DNA of 64,000 nucleotides, from the NCBI GenBank assembly GCA_946406115.1, contig OX291554.1, forward strand, positions 12,907,092 to 12,971,091, read 5' to 3'. The position numbers were made by a program, and so were the translations under genes. The notes beneath the pieces were generated by a model that saw only the letters and a program-made list of their open reading frames with translations, was not told the DNA's origin and ran no database searches. The stretch's first letter is position 1; the number at the start of each line of letters is the position of its first letter. This DNA is from Apoda limacodes (taxonomy: Eukaryota > Arthropoda > Insecta > Lepidoptera > Limacodidae). Of the stretch, positions 37,285-48,659 are shown one piece after another.

Positions 37285-37385
37285 GTAAAAGGAAAAGCGT
37301 TTTCAACGAACAATTCATCGTGTATTGCGGTTTAGAGCTTTGACTCTGTATCACTGAAGCCGCTCCCCCCCCCCCCGCTCCTAAC
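37285..37385 (+). repeat. Dispersed repeat, partner of 43050-43175, with a C run
   Basis: 'gtaaaaggaaaagcg', 'aacgaacaattcatcgtgta' and 'tatcactgaagccgctccc' are shared with 43050-43175. A run of about 13 C at 37365-37377 lies at the end; the homologous place in the other copy reads 'gccgccccactcc', so the run is an expansion in this copy. Confidence 0.65.
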
Positions 37386-38289
37386 TGCCCCGCATAAAGC
37401 TTGATTAGAGGGCCCTCACAAACTTCGACGAATACGTTAATTGCGAAATGTACGTTCCGAGAAGCTCCTAACCTATTTACAAACTATCCTTACATCTTTA
37501 AACAATGTCCGTATGATAACTTTATTTATAGGTAACTTTATTAGCTACCTATTCGTTTAGTTTTAGCATTTTTTCATTAGTACTGAGTGTTATTTATAAA
37601 ACATGTACCTCCTTTTCCAGACTTAGTAGTTTATGTATGACAGCGAGGAGGAAGGAGTTTACTCCTCAAATTACTCAAGGTTCGACAAATAAAGCTTGGT
37701 TCCATGAATCTGGAAACGCGAGTATACAGGCTGTTCAAAAAGGTTGAGGTTAAAGGAAAATTATCCTAACTATTGATCATAGAAAATTTTACTGAAAGGA
37801 AACATTCCTTTATATTCTAAATTAGCCCTAGATGCCTTTACCTATTTTAGAGGTACGCAAAGCGTCATTAGCGCATTGGAGACGTACATATATAAAATAC
37901 AACATGTAGGCAAAAATATATCTATTTCTGTACAAATGTTCAAAGGATTTGTAAGGTGGGAATATAAATTTATAATAAAACACAGTTTTATCAAAGAATA
38001 CAGCAATCGCAGTTATTTATAACAAAAAAAAAAAAAGTATACGTTCATTCAAACTAAAAATCAACTTCTCAGACATCAACTAATACATATATTTTAAGAG
38101 CAATCTTCACAGACGAGACGAGTAAACTTTGTGCTTTTAACATACTGACTTTTTGCACTTATCAAGCAAATTGATTTCAACTTTTTTTTGTATGAACAAA
38201 AAGCGCATTAGTTAAAAGTTACAGAAAGCCTAATCATACGTCTCGCAGGCGTGCTGTACCTCAATAAGTCCAAAATGGAAGAACCCAAC
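37386..38289. other. No supported gene
   Basis: AT-rich sequence before the hAT MITE. No repeat boundary or coding frame was identified. Confidence 0.5.
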
Positions 38290-38490
38290 CAGGGCTGTAG
38301 CTAGAGTTGAATCTAAGGTAGGGCATCGGTGGTTTCATGCACGGGTACGGCGCAAGTATTTTTTCTATATTTCATTATTTTACCTGCTTGTGAGCGTAAG
38401 TTATTAAGGTAGAAGGTAATTGGGTGGGATCGCGGGAAAACAAGAGCAAAATGGTATAAATTTATAGTACAGAAAAATAATGTTTATATA

Positions 38491-39073
38491 CACACCGGCA
38501 CAATTAGCGGAACACAAAAAAAGGATTTAAACGAATGGCAGCAGGTTCTCTTTACTGATGAGTGCAGAGTTCTTTTAAAACAGATCGATGGGAGACAGCG
38601 AATATGGAGACGCAAAGGAGAACGCCACATACAGTCTAATTTTGAACACACAGTGGCTTATGTTGGCGGCTCGATTATGGTTTAGGGAGGGAAATGTTTG
38701 GGAGCTTGCACGGAGTTAGTGATAGTCACAGGAGGGACCATGACAGCAGATCGATATATCAGAGACATTTTAGAAGAACATGTTGTACCATTTGCCCCAT
38801 TTATTGGTGACGACTTTATTCTAATGCAAGATAGTGCTCGTGCTCATAGTGCACAATCGGTACAGGCATATCTGAGCCACGTAGGTATACCGGTGATGCA
38901 GTGGCCAGCAAATTCCCCCGATATGAATCCGATAGAGCATGTCTGGGACTTGCTAAAAAGAAGGGTTAAATCCAGAATGCCACCCCCTAACAATCTGAAT
39001 GATTTCGTCAAATATATGCGTTATTATCTCATAGTCTCACTTTTTTTTCTGTTCCGCTAATTGTGCCGGTGTG
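38491..39073 (+). mobile_element. Internally deleted Tc1-like element (DD34E)
   Basis: Perfect terminal inverted repeats of at least 23 bp bound the element; the outer 20 bases are 'cacaccggcacaattagcgg'. TA dinucleotides at 38489-38490 and 39074-39075 are the target duplication. At 583 bp it is far shorter than an autonomous Tc1 element of about 1.3-1.7 kb. It sits inside a hAT MITE, so it inserted second. The perfect TIRs suggest recent mobility in trans despite the dead coding region. Confidence 0.92.
38533..39060 (+). pseudogene. Tc1-like transposase, N-terminal domain deleted, one stop
   Basis: One frame keeps the catalytic core. The first Asp is in 'LFTDECRV' (codon 38557), the second in 'LMQDSARAH' (38830) and the Glu in 'NPIEHVWD' (38935). 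There are 34 residues between the second Asp and the Glu, which is DD34E spacing. A TAG at 38683 replaces what is normally Trp in 'MVWGG'-type sequence. The two helix-turn-helix domains that bind the TIR are gone, as is the C-terminal end after 'NNLNDFV', so no active enzyme can be made. Confidence 0.9.
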
Positions 39074-39479
39074 TATATATCATACATTAGTTTATGGTAC
39101 TTTTAAGGTAGGGCATTAGTTTTTCAAGGTAAGACATTGCCCCACAATGCCCCCCCTTGGCTACGGCCCTGAACCCACCTTAGTTGCATAAGCACTATTG
39201 GCAAGCTTCAGTTGACCACTGAGTCAGCTAAACAGGCGCTAACTTCAACCGTTAGAATGATTAGTAGTTCTAGGGTTAAGTAAAACTACATTTAATTTTT
39301 TTAAGAAAAATCAATTGTTTAAGTCAGGAATCGAGCCTGTGAAATATGAAAATACCTCTGTGTCATGATTTCGTTCGAAACGGTCATTTTTAAATAAATA
39401 ATAATAATAATATCATTAACGTTCACGAGACTCTTTAAACTTTCGCGGTTATCAACATTTTATTTATATATTGACTAAT

Positions 39480-40180
39480 AAATGTACTAGACTTTTGAGT
39501 AACAACCACGTTCGGGCTATACCAAATAATAAAGAAGTTTGCATCATTTGCTGTCAACACGGCTATAATGGCGGTTGGAGGCCAGATGCAGCTAAAAAGG
39601 TACAAGCAGCGGTTAATAACATCCATAAACGGACAATGAATGAGAGAATATAGTTAAATGAATCAAAATCAGTAAATATAAATGTTACCAACAAAAAAGA
39701 TTAGTACTGTCCGGTATTTATCAATAACAAGATCATACTATATGAAAATACGGCAATATATTTAGGCATGACGCTTGACGCAAAGCTGCGCTGGAAAGCT
39801 TACGTTAAGAAGAAAAAAGATGACATAGAACTACGGTACAAAAAGATGTATAGGCTGCTTGGGAGACATTCTACTTAAGCCGTGCACAACAAAACGTTAC
39901 TATACGAACAAGCCCTAATGCATATATGGACCTATGGAATACAGCTGTGGGGCTGTACCAAAAGAAGTAATACCGCAATCATCCAAAGATTCCAAAATAA
40001 CGTTTTTAGGGTAATAGTTAATGCAACCGGTACGTAAGGAACGATGATCTCCACCGGTACCTTAATGTAGAGTTTGTCGACAAAATTATAAAAAGTTAAG
40101 CAAAAGATCACACCACTGTGAAGTTAGCAGCCAAAAGTTATCTGCCATAATAACCCGACCATATTAAGATAACTAAAACT
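39480..40180 (+). pseudogene. Jockey-clade LINE, C-terminal part of RT ORF
   Basis: Readable pieces in order are 'KKVQAAVNNIHKRTMNERI', 'YLGMTLDAKLRWKAYVKKKK', 'YKKMYRLLGRHST', 'HIWTYGIQLWGCTKRSNT' and 'IIQRFQNNVFRVIVNA', then 'LNVEFVDKIIK'. This is the region after the RT palm in Jockey-type LINEs. Stops (for example at 39652 and about 39878) and frame changes disable it, and the catalytic FADD region is not present. 5'-truncated, as is usual for LINEs. Confidence 0.88.
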
Positions 40181-41042
40181 GTTCTTCCATTTATGATTCA
40201 TATGCATAAACAGATAGTAGAAATAGGTGTAAGAAATGTAAATACGTCAAGCGTGAGTCGAAAAAAATATTTAAATTAATATAAAAGAGGACAATAAATC
40301 GGGTAAAAAACAAAAAAACACAGGGTTGTCCTGAAATTGAAAACAATTATTTAAGTTTTTCACCGTTTCAGTACGCAAAAAATACAAAAAAGTCAAAACA
40401 ATCTTTTTTTTTTAAATTTGAATAAAACATGCATGACTTAGTACTATCAACTTCAATCAAATTCCAATCATGCTAGTATGTACAAGAAAAACCACAAACA
40501 ACATTTTTACTGCCTTCGTTTTATTACAGAGAAAGGCAATAAAACCATGGCCATGGCCTAGCACTGGAAACTCATCGACGTGTGAAATCCATCTCAGGGG
40601 CGATTGAAGTTTTACAATAAGAGAAACGTTTATGCAAAGGAGCAAAGGCTATTGTGGCGGGTGTATTAACTAAACTACATTAGTTAAATTAACCATAACT
40701 CATTATGTTAAACAGGAAGAGACGTAGGGCACAGCGAGTACTCGCTCAAATAAGCCAACCGAACAATAAAAGCCGTGCAGAGCGATTACTCGTCCGAATC
40801 AGCAGCCCAAACTGGAAAATCACCTCCACCTCATAGAAAACTGCAGCCAATATAACACTAACATTAGGTAGTGTTATGTTCCTAACGTGACGTGGGTAAG
40901 GTTGCCAGAGCTCTTAAGGATTCGTTGCGCAGACAGCGGGGGCCGGCGGTGCTCGTTGTTGTCGTTGATCAGCGTAGACACGGCGTGCTGGTACGGCGGA
41001 CAGGAAGATCTCATCAAACGGCTGACCGCTGACCGCCCGCAG
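40181..41042. other. Unassigned sequence before a LINE fragment
   Basis: The first part is AT-rich. From about 40700 composition is more balanced, with phrases such as 'gtcgttgatcagcgtagac', and may be the 5' region of the following LINE (ORF1 or the start of ORF2). I cannot recognise a domain in it. Confidence 0.35.
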
Positions 41043-41220
41043 GTTGAACAGCTTCCAAAACCCAGGGATTACTTAAACTCCGCCAACTGCTAACCTATGT
41101 AAAGTCTCTGAAGTAGTAGTCGTGCCAGAGAAGGAGACTGGGGTGAACCCCAGTTGAACAGCTTCCAAAACCCAGGGATTACTTAAACTCCGCCAACTGC
41201 CAACTGACTGGGGTGAACCC
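41043..41220 (+). repeat. Local direct duplications of 48 and 15 bp
   Basis: 41043-41090 and 41153-41200 are identical over 48 bp ('gttgaacagcttccaaaacc' start, 'cgccaactgc' end). 'gactggggtgaaccc' occurs at 41136-41150 and 41206-41220. The pairs lie 110 and 70 bp apart, so two duplication steps are needed. Confidence 0.9.
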
Positions 41221-41270
41221 GGCTACTGCAACAGAGGGGAGCAGGGACCCTTCCATCCGCCATGCCAGAT

Positions 41271-41333
41271 GACGAAAGGTGCGGTACTTGAACAGATAAT
41301 GTGGTTGTCTGTTCAAGTACCGCACCTTTTGTC
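41271..41333. repeat. Perfect 22-bp hairpin with 11-bp loop
   Basis: The arm 41275-41296 ('aaaggtgcggtacttgaaca' then 'ga') is exactly complementary to 41308-41329. With one mismatch the stem extends to 26 bp (41271-41333). It lies just after the local duplications and before the LINE endonuclease fragment. It could be a foldback from strand switching. No transcription terminator or other function is implied. Confidence 0.9.
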
Positions 41334-41437
41334 CTCTTTGCTGTCTGCGCAGTGTTTTCTCATATTTAGTCTAAGAAACTTTTTAGAAATGGGGAAAAGA
41401 ATAAATAGGAAAGTAGTTTTTTACAACTTTTTAGGCA

Positions 41438-41750
41438 ACTGAATTTGACGACTGACAAAGTTCTAAAGCAATACCCCATAGCAGAACTAGTTATTTTGGG
41501 AGACTTTAATGCCCACCATCGTGAGTGGCTCAGTTCTCGAACCAATAACTGCACAGGGATATTTGAAAATTTTGCTCTGATCTATAGATTCTCTCAGCTG
41601 GTACTTTCTCCAACGAGAATACCAGATATAGAGGACCATACGAGCTCCGTACTAGACCTTCTGCTGACAACACGTCCAGACGTCTATTCCGTCTCAGTGG
41701 ATGCACCTCTTGGCTCCGCGGACCACTGTCTTGTTCGGACTCAAGTGTGA
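41438..41750 (+). pseudogene. LINE apurinic-like endonuclease fragment
   Basis: The frame gives 'ELVILGDFNAHHREWLSS', containing the catalytic GDFNAHH motif, then 'TSSVLDLLLTTRPDVYSVS' and 'APLGSADHCLVR' with the SDH-type motif (SADH). These are the last two signatures of the APE-like endonuclease of non-LTR retrotransposons. The N-terminal half of the domain is missing. The following linker is in another frame. Wording suggests a Jockey/CR1-related lepidopteran LINE. Confidence 0.9.
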
Positions 41751-42560
41751 TGCTCTCAACCCGATCCATCTGGGCCAACTTATTAGCGTCGAGTGTAGCA
41801 TTATAAGTCGGCAGACTGGGATGGATTGCGTGAATTTTATGCATCGTACTAGTGAAGGCAGCTCTGTTTTAGCTCAGAAGATCCTGACATCTGCGCAGCC
41901 GCAGTCACAACTGGTATGGAATATTTTATTCCTAGCCCGCGAGTAGCAGCCGGTGTCAAAAAACCGCCGTGGTTTAATAGGTCTGCGTAATGTCAAACTG
42001 CGTATGAGGCTTGTACCACTGCGCCGATAATGCGCGATCCGAATATTTCTGAGTTAAAACGCATGTTAAATGCTGCCTCGAGGATCAGTAAGAAAGCAAC
42101 TGCCAAAGCTAAAATCCAATTCATCGGCAAAATGGGTGGGCGACTTGCGAGCTATCCCTTTAGGAGTCGTGCTTTCTGGTCGCTTGCTAAAACTGCCGAA
42201 GGGAACTTTTACCAGTCGTCGTTTCCACCACTGCGAAAAACCGATGGATGGTGATTTGGTCCAAAGTGCTATAAAGAAAGCATGTCTAGTGGGCAGTCTC
42301 TTTACTACAAACTCGAATTTGAATGACGAAGACTATATAGACTTTACCGTGGTACGGTAAGACCATTCCGGAAATCTTCATCACAGCGGAAGGTCCGGCG
42401 GGCGTTGCTTTCTCTAGACGTTCATAACTCGAGTGGGCCAGACGGTATACGAGCAGTGGTGCTTAAATAGTGTGCTTCTAAGTTATGTCCTGTACTCACG
42501 CGTCTCTTCGCGCTTTCTTATCACACTAGGCAATTTTTCTCTTTGTGTAAAGCGAATATT
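41751..42560 (+). pseudogene. Same LINE: linker and beginning of reverse transcriptase
   Basis: After the endonuclease, frames alternate. 'GVKKPPWFNRSA' (about 41955-41990), 'PNISELKRMLNAASRIS' and 'FWSLAKTAEGNFYQSSFPPL' (42043-42240) form the linker. Near 42395-42510 'RALLSLDVHNSSGPDGIRAV' and 'LTRLFALSYHT' form the first RT motifs. Several stops and shifts occur. The sequence leaves the family after about 42540, so the RT core and 3' end are lost; a 3'-truncated LINE is atypical and implies a later deletion. Confidence 0.85.
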
Positions 42561-43049
42561 TTGTGAATATGAGTTATTCTGTTTCATAAATACAAATTTG
42601 TTATTAACTCGACCACAGTGCTGATAGGCAGCAGGGTTCGTGTTAATCTAAGCCATCCAGGGACCCATTAAAACACGAAAAACAAATATCAAAATTGGTG
42701 CAGCCGTTTAGGAGGAGTTCAGTGACTTATTTAAAATTTCAGGGAACGGATCATTAACTTTTATTTTGATTATATATCTCTGAAACAAAGCGATTTTTGT
42801 ATTCCAAGCATATTCGTTCAATTTGTTTTAAATTTCACTAGTCAAATTTATTTACTGACCCAATATTAACCGAGGAAAATATCAGATAAATGAAGGTTTT
42901 AGGCCTATAACTTTTTATTTTTATAAATTTGAGGTGTAATATGTTAGTTACTAATAAATATAAAAAACTTCGAGTATCAATGACTGATTTGAAACAAGAG
43001 TACTCCTACATAGTTTTAATAAAACAAGCTATACGAAATTCATATCACA

Positions 43050-43260
43050 TTCGTAAAAGGAAGACCGTTGCAAACGAACAATTCATTGTGTATGCGGTTT
43101 TGAGCTTAGCCCCTGTTGTATCTCATGATATCACTGTAGCCGCCCCACTCCTTTGCACCACATTTTTTTGCTTGATCAGTGTTCTATCAAACTGCGCTAA
43201 TTGTGACATCGACATTCGCTTTGCACAAAGAGAAAAATAAAAATATCAACTGGCGGCGCT
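43050..43260 (+). repeat. Dispersed repeat, partner of 37285-37385
   Basis: 'cgtaaaaggaagaccgttgc', 'aacgaacaattcattgtgta' and 'tatcactgtagccgcccc' correspond to 37285-37385. The 103-codon frame at 42929-43240 runs across it and has no recognised domain. Confidence 0.6.
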
Positions 43261-45185
43261 AGTTAGCAGGGGTAACGCTCTTAAGGAAATCATAACATTT
43301 GAATTTCATATTACTAATATTTATTTTGGCATTTTTTATATATACAATTAGTTTATTACCTACCATATGCCATCCATATGCCAATGACGCTTTAAATTCA
43401 ATTTAATTGTTCAATACATTGAATATTTTCATTTCTAATTCACAACTCCAGTGTAAAATTAATTGTTTATTAATTAAAATATTATTTAAAATTAGAATTA
43501 TATAATAAAGAATGTGAATAGTATAATTCAACCTATGTTACTAGCAGAAATGTGGCAAATGAAATTATTGCCTGCAAATTAGTAGTAGGTATATCAATAA
43601 TTATTATTCATTTGGGATTTAAAACCGGCAATACCATTAATATATTATGTAACTGATGGCCTTGCCTACTCTGTTGAAGTTACCCGGCCTAATGACCGAA
43701 GGGTTCGATCCCCTCACAGGAAAAACCTTTTTTTATATACAAGATATTAATTTAACACCTACAGAAATACGAAATCTGTTTATAATTCATTTTTTTCTGT
43801 ATAGATAATCAATAAATATAATTTACAAATAAGTATATAAATAATATACATGTATAATACTTTGCTTGACATGCAATTCACCACCTACCAAGCACAAAAT
43901 TTATTTATTTTCTATAAGAACAGGGTTGTCTGGATGAAATTGCTAAAAAAAATTATTTGTTGGTTTTTTTGTTTGTTACCTAGTTTTATTGTTAACTTTT
44001 AAAAACTGGTGATCAAGAAAAAGTTATCTATCGATCTAAACTTAATTCAAACAAAACCTTTAAAAATAATTATTATTTAAAATATAAATTATACTTAACA
44101 AATGAATACCTGTAACTAAATAAATTAAAATTAATATGTGTGTATGTATTGACAAAAAAAGTATATAAGGCATATGTTTCCGTTTCTTATACCCATAGCC
44201 TTGCTTAGCTTAGGACTAGAGAGTCAAAGTAATTCCGTGGCTTTCAACCCATATTGTTTCTATAAAGACTTTTCAAAACAAGTATTAGGCACGTTTTATA
44301 CATATTAAGTATGTTTTATATATATTAGTTTAAGTTAATTCAGTTTCAAAATGAATGTCAGATTCCGAACAAATATTTTGAATTCATTAAATAGCCTAGA
44401 ACTGAAAAATTTATGTCTATGTCGTATAGTAAATTATAAGAAAACAACTCTTTTTCAAAAAAGTTTTGCAACCCCTCTTTTTTTTGAAATGATTCCATTG
44501 ATTCCCTATTTTTATAACTTTATGACTTCCCTTAAAAAAAGAGGGGTCAAATAACCCCTCTTGTGCCCCTTTTTTTCAAAAAGGTGTTTCCCTATCCATC
44601 GCTACCAGCAATGTTTGTACAGAACATTTTTTGAACTCTCCCCTTCCCATAATCAAAACTACTTAACTGTCAACTAATAACACTAATTCTGACTCCTTTT
44701 CATACCACTTTCTGTGTGACATCCCATCTCTACTGCTACCGACTAATCGATGCATGTCGACGGCTAGCGTACGACATATGCCTAAAACAAGGTTCTAAGT
44801 TACCGCGTTTAAATCAATTAAACATATCTCGAATTCAAGATTATCTCTATCACCACGAGAATCAGGCCCCAGGTCAATAAAAGCCCAACTCTATCAAAAT
44901 CTCCTAACAAGTAGCTTTGTAACATATTTATGTAGGAACAATTTTATTAAGTACATATTTCCATTCTTAAATTGGTAGGTAGGGTTTATAATAAAACAAT
45001 GTTTTCAATTCAGAAGCCATACAAAGTTTAAACTCAGTTTTAAAGAAAGTTTCAGTTAATTAAAAATTGTTTTTTGATTCCACATTGAGCTTGGACCATT
45101 GTAATCCATTGCATAGCTGCTGTTTCGCAGTCTTTAGTTTTGTAATGAGTTTTTGTTTTTATAAAAATAGTCATTTTTGCATTGT
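43261..45185. other. No supported gene; possible tRNA-like head and a small hairpin
   Basis: Near 43655-43725 'ggcctaatgaccgaagggtt' and 'cgatcccctcacagg' resemble the D-arm and B box of a SINE head, but the body is not recognisable. At 44471-44484 and 44534-44547 'acccctcttttttt' and its complement form 14-bp arms. Bases 44990-45185 show weak similarity to the interior of the duplicated unit ('aagccatacaaagtttaa'). Confidence 0.4.
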
Positions 45186-45355
45186 TTACTTGCTTTGAGA
45201 CGGCATTGATTCAGTCATTGTTTTTTTCTGTTCAGTAAATTTAGTCATTAACATTAAACTGTGATACTGATTCTTTTAAATTAATCCTTAGCTTTCACTT
45301 AAACTGGCTCAAAACAAAAAGATTTGATACATTTATCTAACGGCAACTACACAAA

Positions 45356-45645
45356 TAGGTCGGCAGTAGCCCAGGGGTTTCGATTTCACCTTAGGTCCTA
45401 AGTGGCAGAGGTTCGAGCCCGGCGTGTAACAATGAGTCTTTTTCTTAATTATTCACACCACTGGCTTTTCGTTGAAGTAAAACATCGTAGGGAAACCTGC
45501 ATACGTCAATAAAAACGTGTTTCAAGTCCACAATCCGCACTGGACTCGAGTGTGGACGGCCTACATCAGGGTTATTTAGGCCATAGTACGGTTAAGGTGC
45601 CCCAGCACTAGGGACGTATGAGGCCGTAAAGTTCGCTTCTAACGC
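45356..45645 (+). mobile_element. tRNA-derived SINE (family B), in unit 1
   Basis: The A-box-like 'gcagtagcccaggggtttcg' and B box 'ggttcgagcccgg' are followed by 'acaatgagtctttttctta', 'aaaacatcgtagggaaacct', 'caagtccacaatccgcactg' and 'ccagcactagggacgtatga'. This is the canonical order of the lepidopteran SINE also seen at 23354-23610. The B box is intact. Confidence 0.85.
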
Positions 45646-45711
45646 CATAAACTTCATCCCATTCCTATGTAAAGTTTAATCAAGTTAGATTTCTTACCTT
45701 TCTGTGATACA

Positions 45712-45764
45712 ATTTTATGCAATTACAAGTTCAGGCTATACCTTAACTTGTAATTGCATAAAAT
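45712..45764. repeat. Perfect 20-bp hairpin, unit 1
   Basis: 'attttatgcaattacaagtt' at 45712-45731 is exactly complementary to 45745-45764 across a 13-base spacer. It may be the short remnant of a foldback element. The same hairpin is at 49427-49479. Confidence 0.9.
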
Positions 45765-46100
45765 GCGAGTGAATCTACTAGTAATCAGAACTTGTAGTCG
45801 ACTGAAGTTTCTTTTTATTGAATCAAATTATTTTGTTTATAACGAAGTAGTTATAAATGCATTCTACATAAATTTACGACTTATATATGTTACGACAAGA
45901 TGCACTCCATTTTACCCAAAAAATAATCTATTGGCAAGGAAACTATCGATTTAAATAAAAAGTTATAGATACTTTGTCTACAGGACATGATTTATCTATG
46001 TGTTTTTTTATCGAAATACAATTTTAACAATAATGCAGGCTTATTTATAAAATTAATACTGTTTTAATTTGAATTTAAGACGATACAAACCTGTTCAAAT

Positions 46101-46350
46101 AGTACATTGTGTATTGAAGGTGGTAAGGCGAAAAATTACTATCGAGAGGCTATTTAGAAGCCAAAGGCTGGAATGGCTCGTGTTTGCAATTTCTGTACCA
46201 CATTTGCGAGTAAATAAATAATTAATATATAAATAAGGTGAAAAAATAAATAAACTTACCAAAACACGTGTAGAAAACAACGCTTTCGCGGTATCTAGAG
46301 AATTAATTAGGTTATGGCTGAAGTTAAAACTTGTAATGTGTAATTGGTGC
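46101..46350 (-). repeat. Donor-bearing repeat, reversed, unit 1
   Basis: On the minus strand 'acacgtgttttggtaagttt' carries a consensus 5' splice site (GT near 46259). It is followed by 'tttcaccttatttata', 'ttactcgcaaatgtgg' and a terminal 'cacaatgtac'. It matches 9655-9881 (forward) and 52372-52745. Minus-strand frames of 85 and 152 codons at 46095-46821 overlap or follow it; neither has a domain I recognise. Confidence 0.65.
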
Positions 46351-47654
46351 ATAGCTCATATCTTAAACCACAGATGGCGCTTTAATACATAGTTGACAGA
46401 ATAGACAAAGTGCACAAAGCGCACGGTGCGCAAAGGACAGGTTTAGGTATATGTCATTACCACCCGTAGGTTTCATGAATACCAGCTTTGCATTGAGGTA
46501 AGAAAAAATTACAAAGAAAAAACCCGTGGAAGCAATTAATGTCTTAGCACCTACACGTAATGACACTGTTAACGAGCAAGATACAATATTTGAAATCTCA
46601 TTTAATTTTCGTGTGCTTTTGTGGAAATAGAAGTAGAAAAACAGCAGAATTCTCATCCAAAACATGTTTAAAAACTTAACCCTTTCAATATTAAAGAATC
46701 TTCGCGAGGCAGCTTTCATCTCTAGAAGTTTTACTTTACAAAGAACCAACGTAGTTAACAAGGTTCTGCATTTCTTGATTTTTAAAGTAGAGCAGATTGC
46801 ATGTATAGTAACCCTTGACACTTAATTAGTAATTTAAAATTAAAATTTCTCTGCAGTAACTGCAGAAATAGTTCGAGATTGGAAAATAAAGAAAGCTGCC
46901 GTTAGGAATTCATTTACCTACGTTCACTTTTATATACCTACTTTGCTATTGAAAGTTTTAAATAGTATTTTTGCATTTAATGAAATATTTTAATTTTTAA
47001 CAATCCTTCTTTTGATATTATATTTCTATTCCTACTGAAACGTAAAAATATGTTTATGCTCTTTAAATAATTTTAAAAGGTTTATTATTATATTATAGTC
47101 TGTATTCAATGATTAAAGTGGAATACGATACCTTTTTTTAAAATTTTATAAATACGACATGCAAATATATCTTAAATAAAATGAGACGGATTCCAAAAAT
47201 ATTTTTTTAATAATTTTTTTTTCTAACCATGGAAAACAATTCCTTTAGTCGCATACATTTTAAATCAAAATAGTGTCATCCTTTTGTCCTAAAGTCAAAT
47301 AAAGGCAATGTTGCCAGTCCCCCAAGAATCAAAATAAAAAAATAAGTTATCAATATAGTAATCATCATGTTATGTACATATTTTTTTTGTGAGGAAGCAA
47401 TATAATCTGAATAAAATTGAAAACATGCGGTTTTCGATACTTTTTCTAATGAGTAATTTATACATTTTATCACTAGTCGAAACTATTCCCGTAGGATCAG
47501 GATAAAACTGATTACTGTCTTTTTCTGTCCCTAAACCTATCTCGGTGCCACAAATATAGCCAATTGTTTGCACTGTTACGACGTGACAAAAAGTACACCA
47601 CACCAAAAACATAAAACGTGCATAGGAACTCTGGATTGGGACAAAAAGTATTTT

Positions 47655-47965
47655 TACCCGACTGCGGCAAAGCCCAAAAGAAGGGTTATGTTTTTGGCCT
47701 GTATGTATGTCCGACTCTATGTGCCCTCGTAACTACCAAACGGCTAAACCGATTAAAATAATTATACGTGGTTAGATTCGCCTTAACCACTAGAGTATTA
47801 TAGGCTGTATTAAAATTATTGTTAATCAAAATGGCGCATTTTTGGCGCCAAATTGCGTGGCATGAAACATCTTTTCTTTTCAAAACCTATCGAGTGGTAA
47901 AAAATAACACTAAAAAGTTGTAAATAATATTTTTTATAAAAAATTAATGAAAAAAACCCGACTGT
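47655..47965 (-). repeat. 'acccgactgcggcaaagcc' repeat, unit 1
   Basis: It opens 'acccgactgcggcaaagccc', continues 'aagggttatgtttttggcct' and 'ggctaaaccgattaaaat', and closes near 'aaaaaacccgactgtgg', so the opening phrase is echoed at the far end in direct orientation. It is a family I know as dispersed in Lepidoptera, without a class. It is repeated at 51370-51680. Confidence 0.55.
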
Positions 47966-48659
47966 GGAAACATTAAGAACTAAACCGAAATAAAAACATA
48001 CTAAATATTTAACTATAAGCAGACTGGACTTATTTCACTCATTTTTACTTAGGGATAGTGTAGCTATGATATTTAAAAATTATTTTACATATAACTTTTA
48101 TTAGTTAAAGTTTTTTTTAAATATTCAAAGCGCTATGGTTTAAAAATTATTAAATGTTACCTCTTTATAATATTATGAATATAGAACATAAAATTATTAA
48201 ATATATCTTAAGCCCAATCCCACAGTTAATTCCAGCTCTTATTTAACGTCCTATAAGCCGATTTGATTAGTCAAGTCGATGTTGACCCTTCGGGCAAAGC
48301 TGATTGTTGAAACAGTGCCAACTGTCCTGCGCCAAGCCAAACTCTGCCTTTTCTCTACGTATACTGAATAAAACATTAAGTTTTAAAGCCATACGAAGGT
48401 TTACATAAAACATTTCGAAGCAGTTTTCAGTTACATACAGACAAAACTATGTGTATTTCAAAGTTTAAATAATTTTTGGATTATGTGTTTTGAGTTTCAG
48501 TTTTGATTAATGATGTTTGTTTTTGTTTTGTTATATTTATTAGCATGGCATTAGCTAGAATCATTTATCATTTAGATTGATTGTTATTCGTGACAAATTG
48601 ATCACGTATTCACTGATAACTAATAATAAAATTGCAACCGACCTATAATAGTACATTGT

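Larger units (their letters stand above)
38290..39171. mobile_element. hAT-type MITE carrying a nested Tc1 element
   Basis: The left end 'cagggctgtagctagag' and the reverse complement of the right end ('cagggccgtagccaagg') are short hAT-style inverted termini (CAGGG...). The flanking 8-mers, 38282-38289 'aacccaac' and 39172-39179 'aacccacc', match at 7 of 8 positions, as expected for a slightly aged hAT target duplication. Without the Tc1 insertion it would be about 297 bp, with no coding capacity. Subterminal 'aaggtagggcat' occurs on both sides of the Tc1 element. Confidence 0.8.

Noticed and set aside
46363..46821. 152-codon minus-strand frame (and its copy at 50078-50536) as a real gene
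   Set aside because: The identical second copy is only the segmental duplication, so it gives no evidence of selection. Composition is hydrophobic and AT-driven with no recognised domain, and no start context or splice structure supports it.
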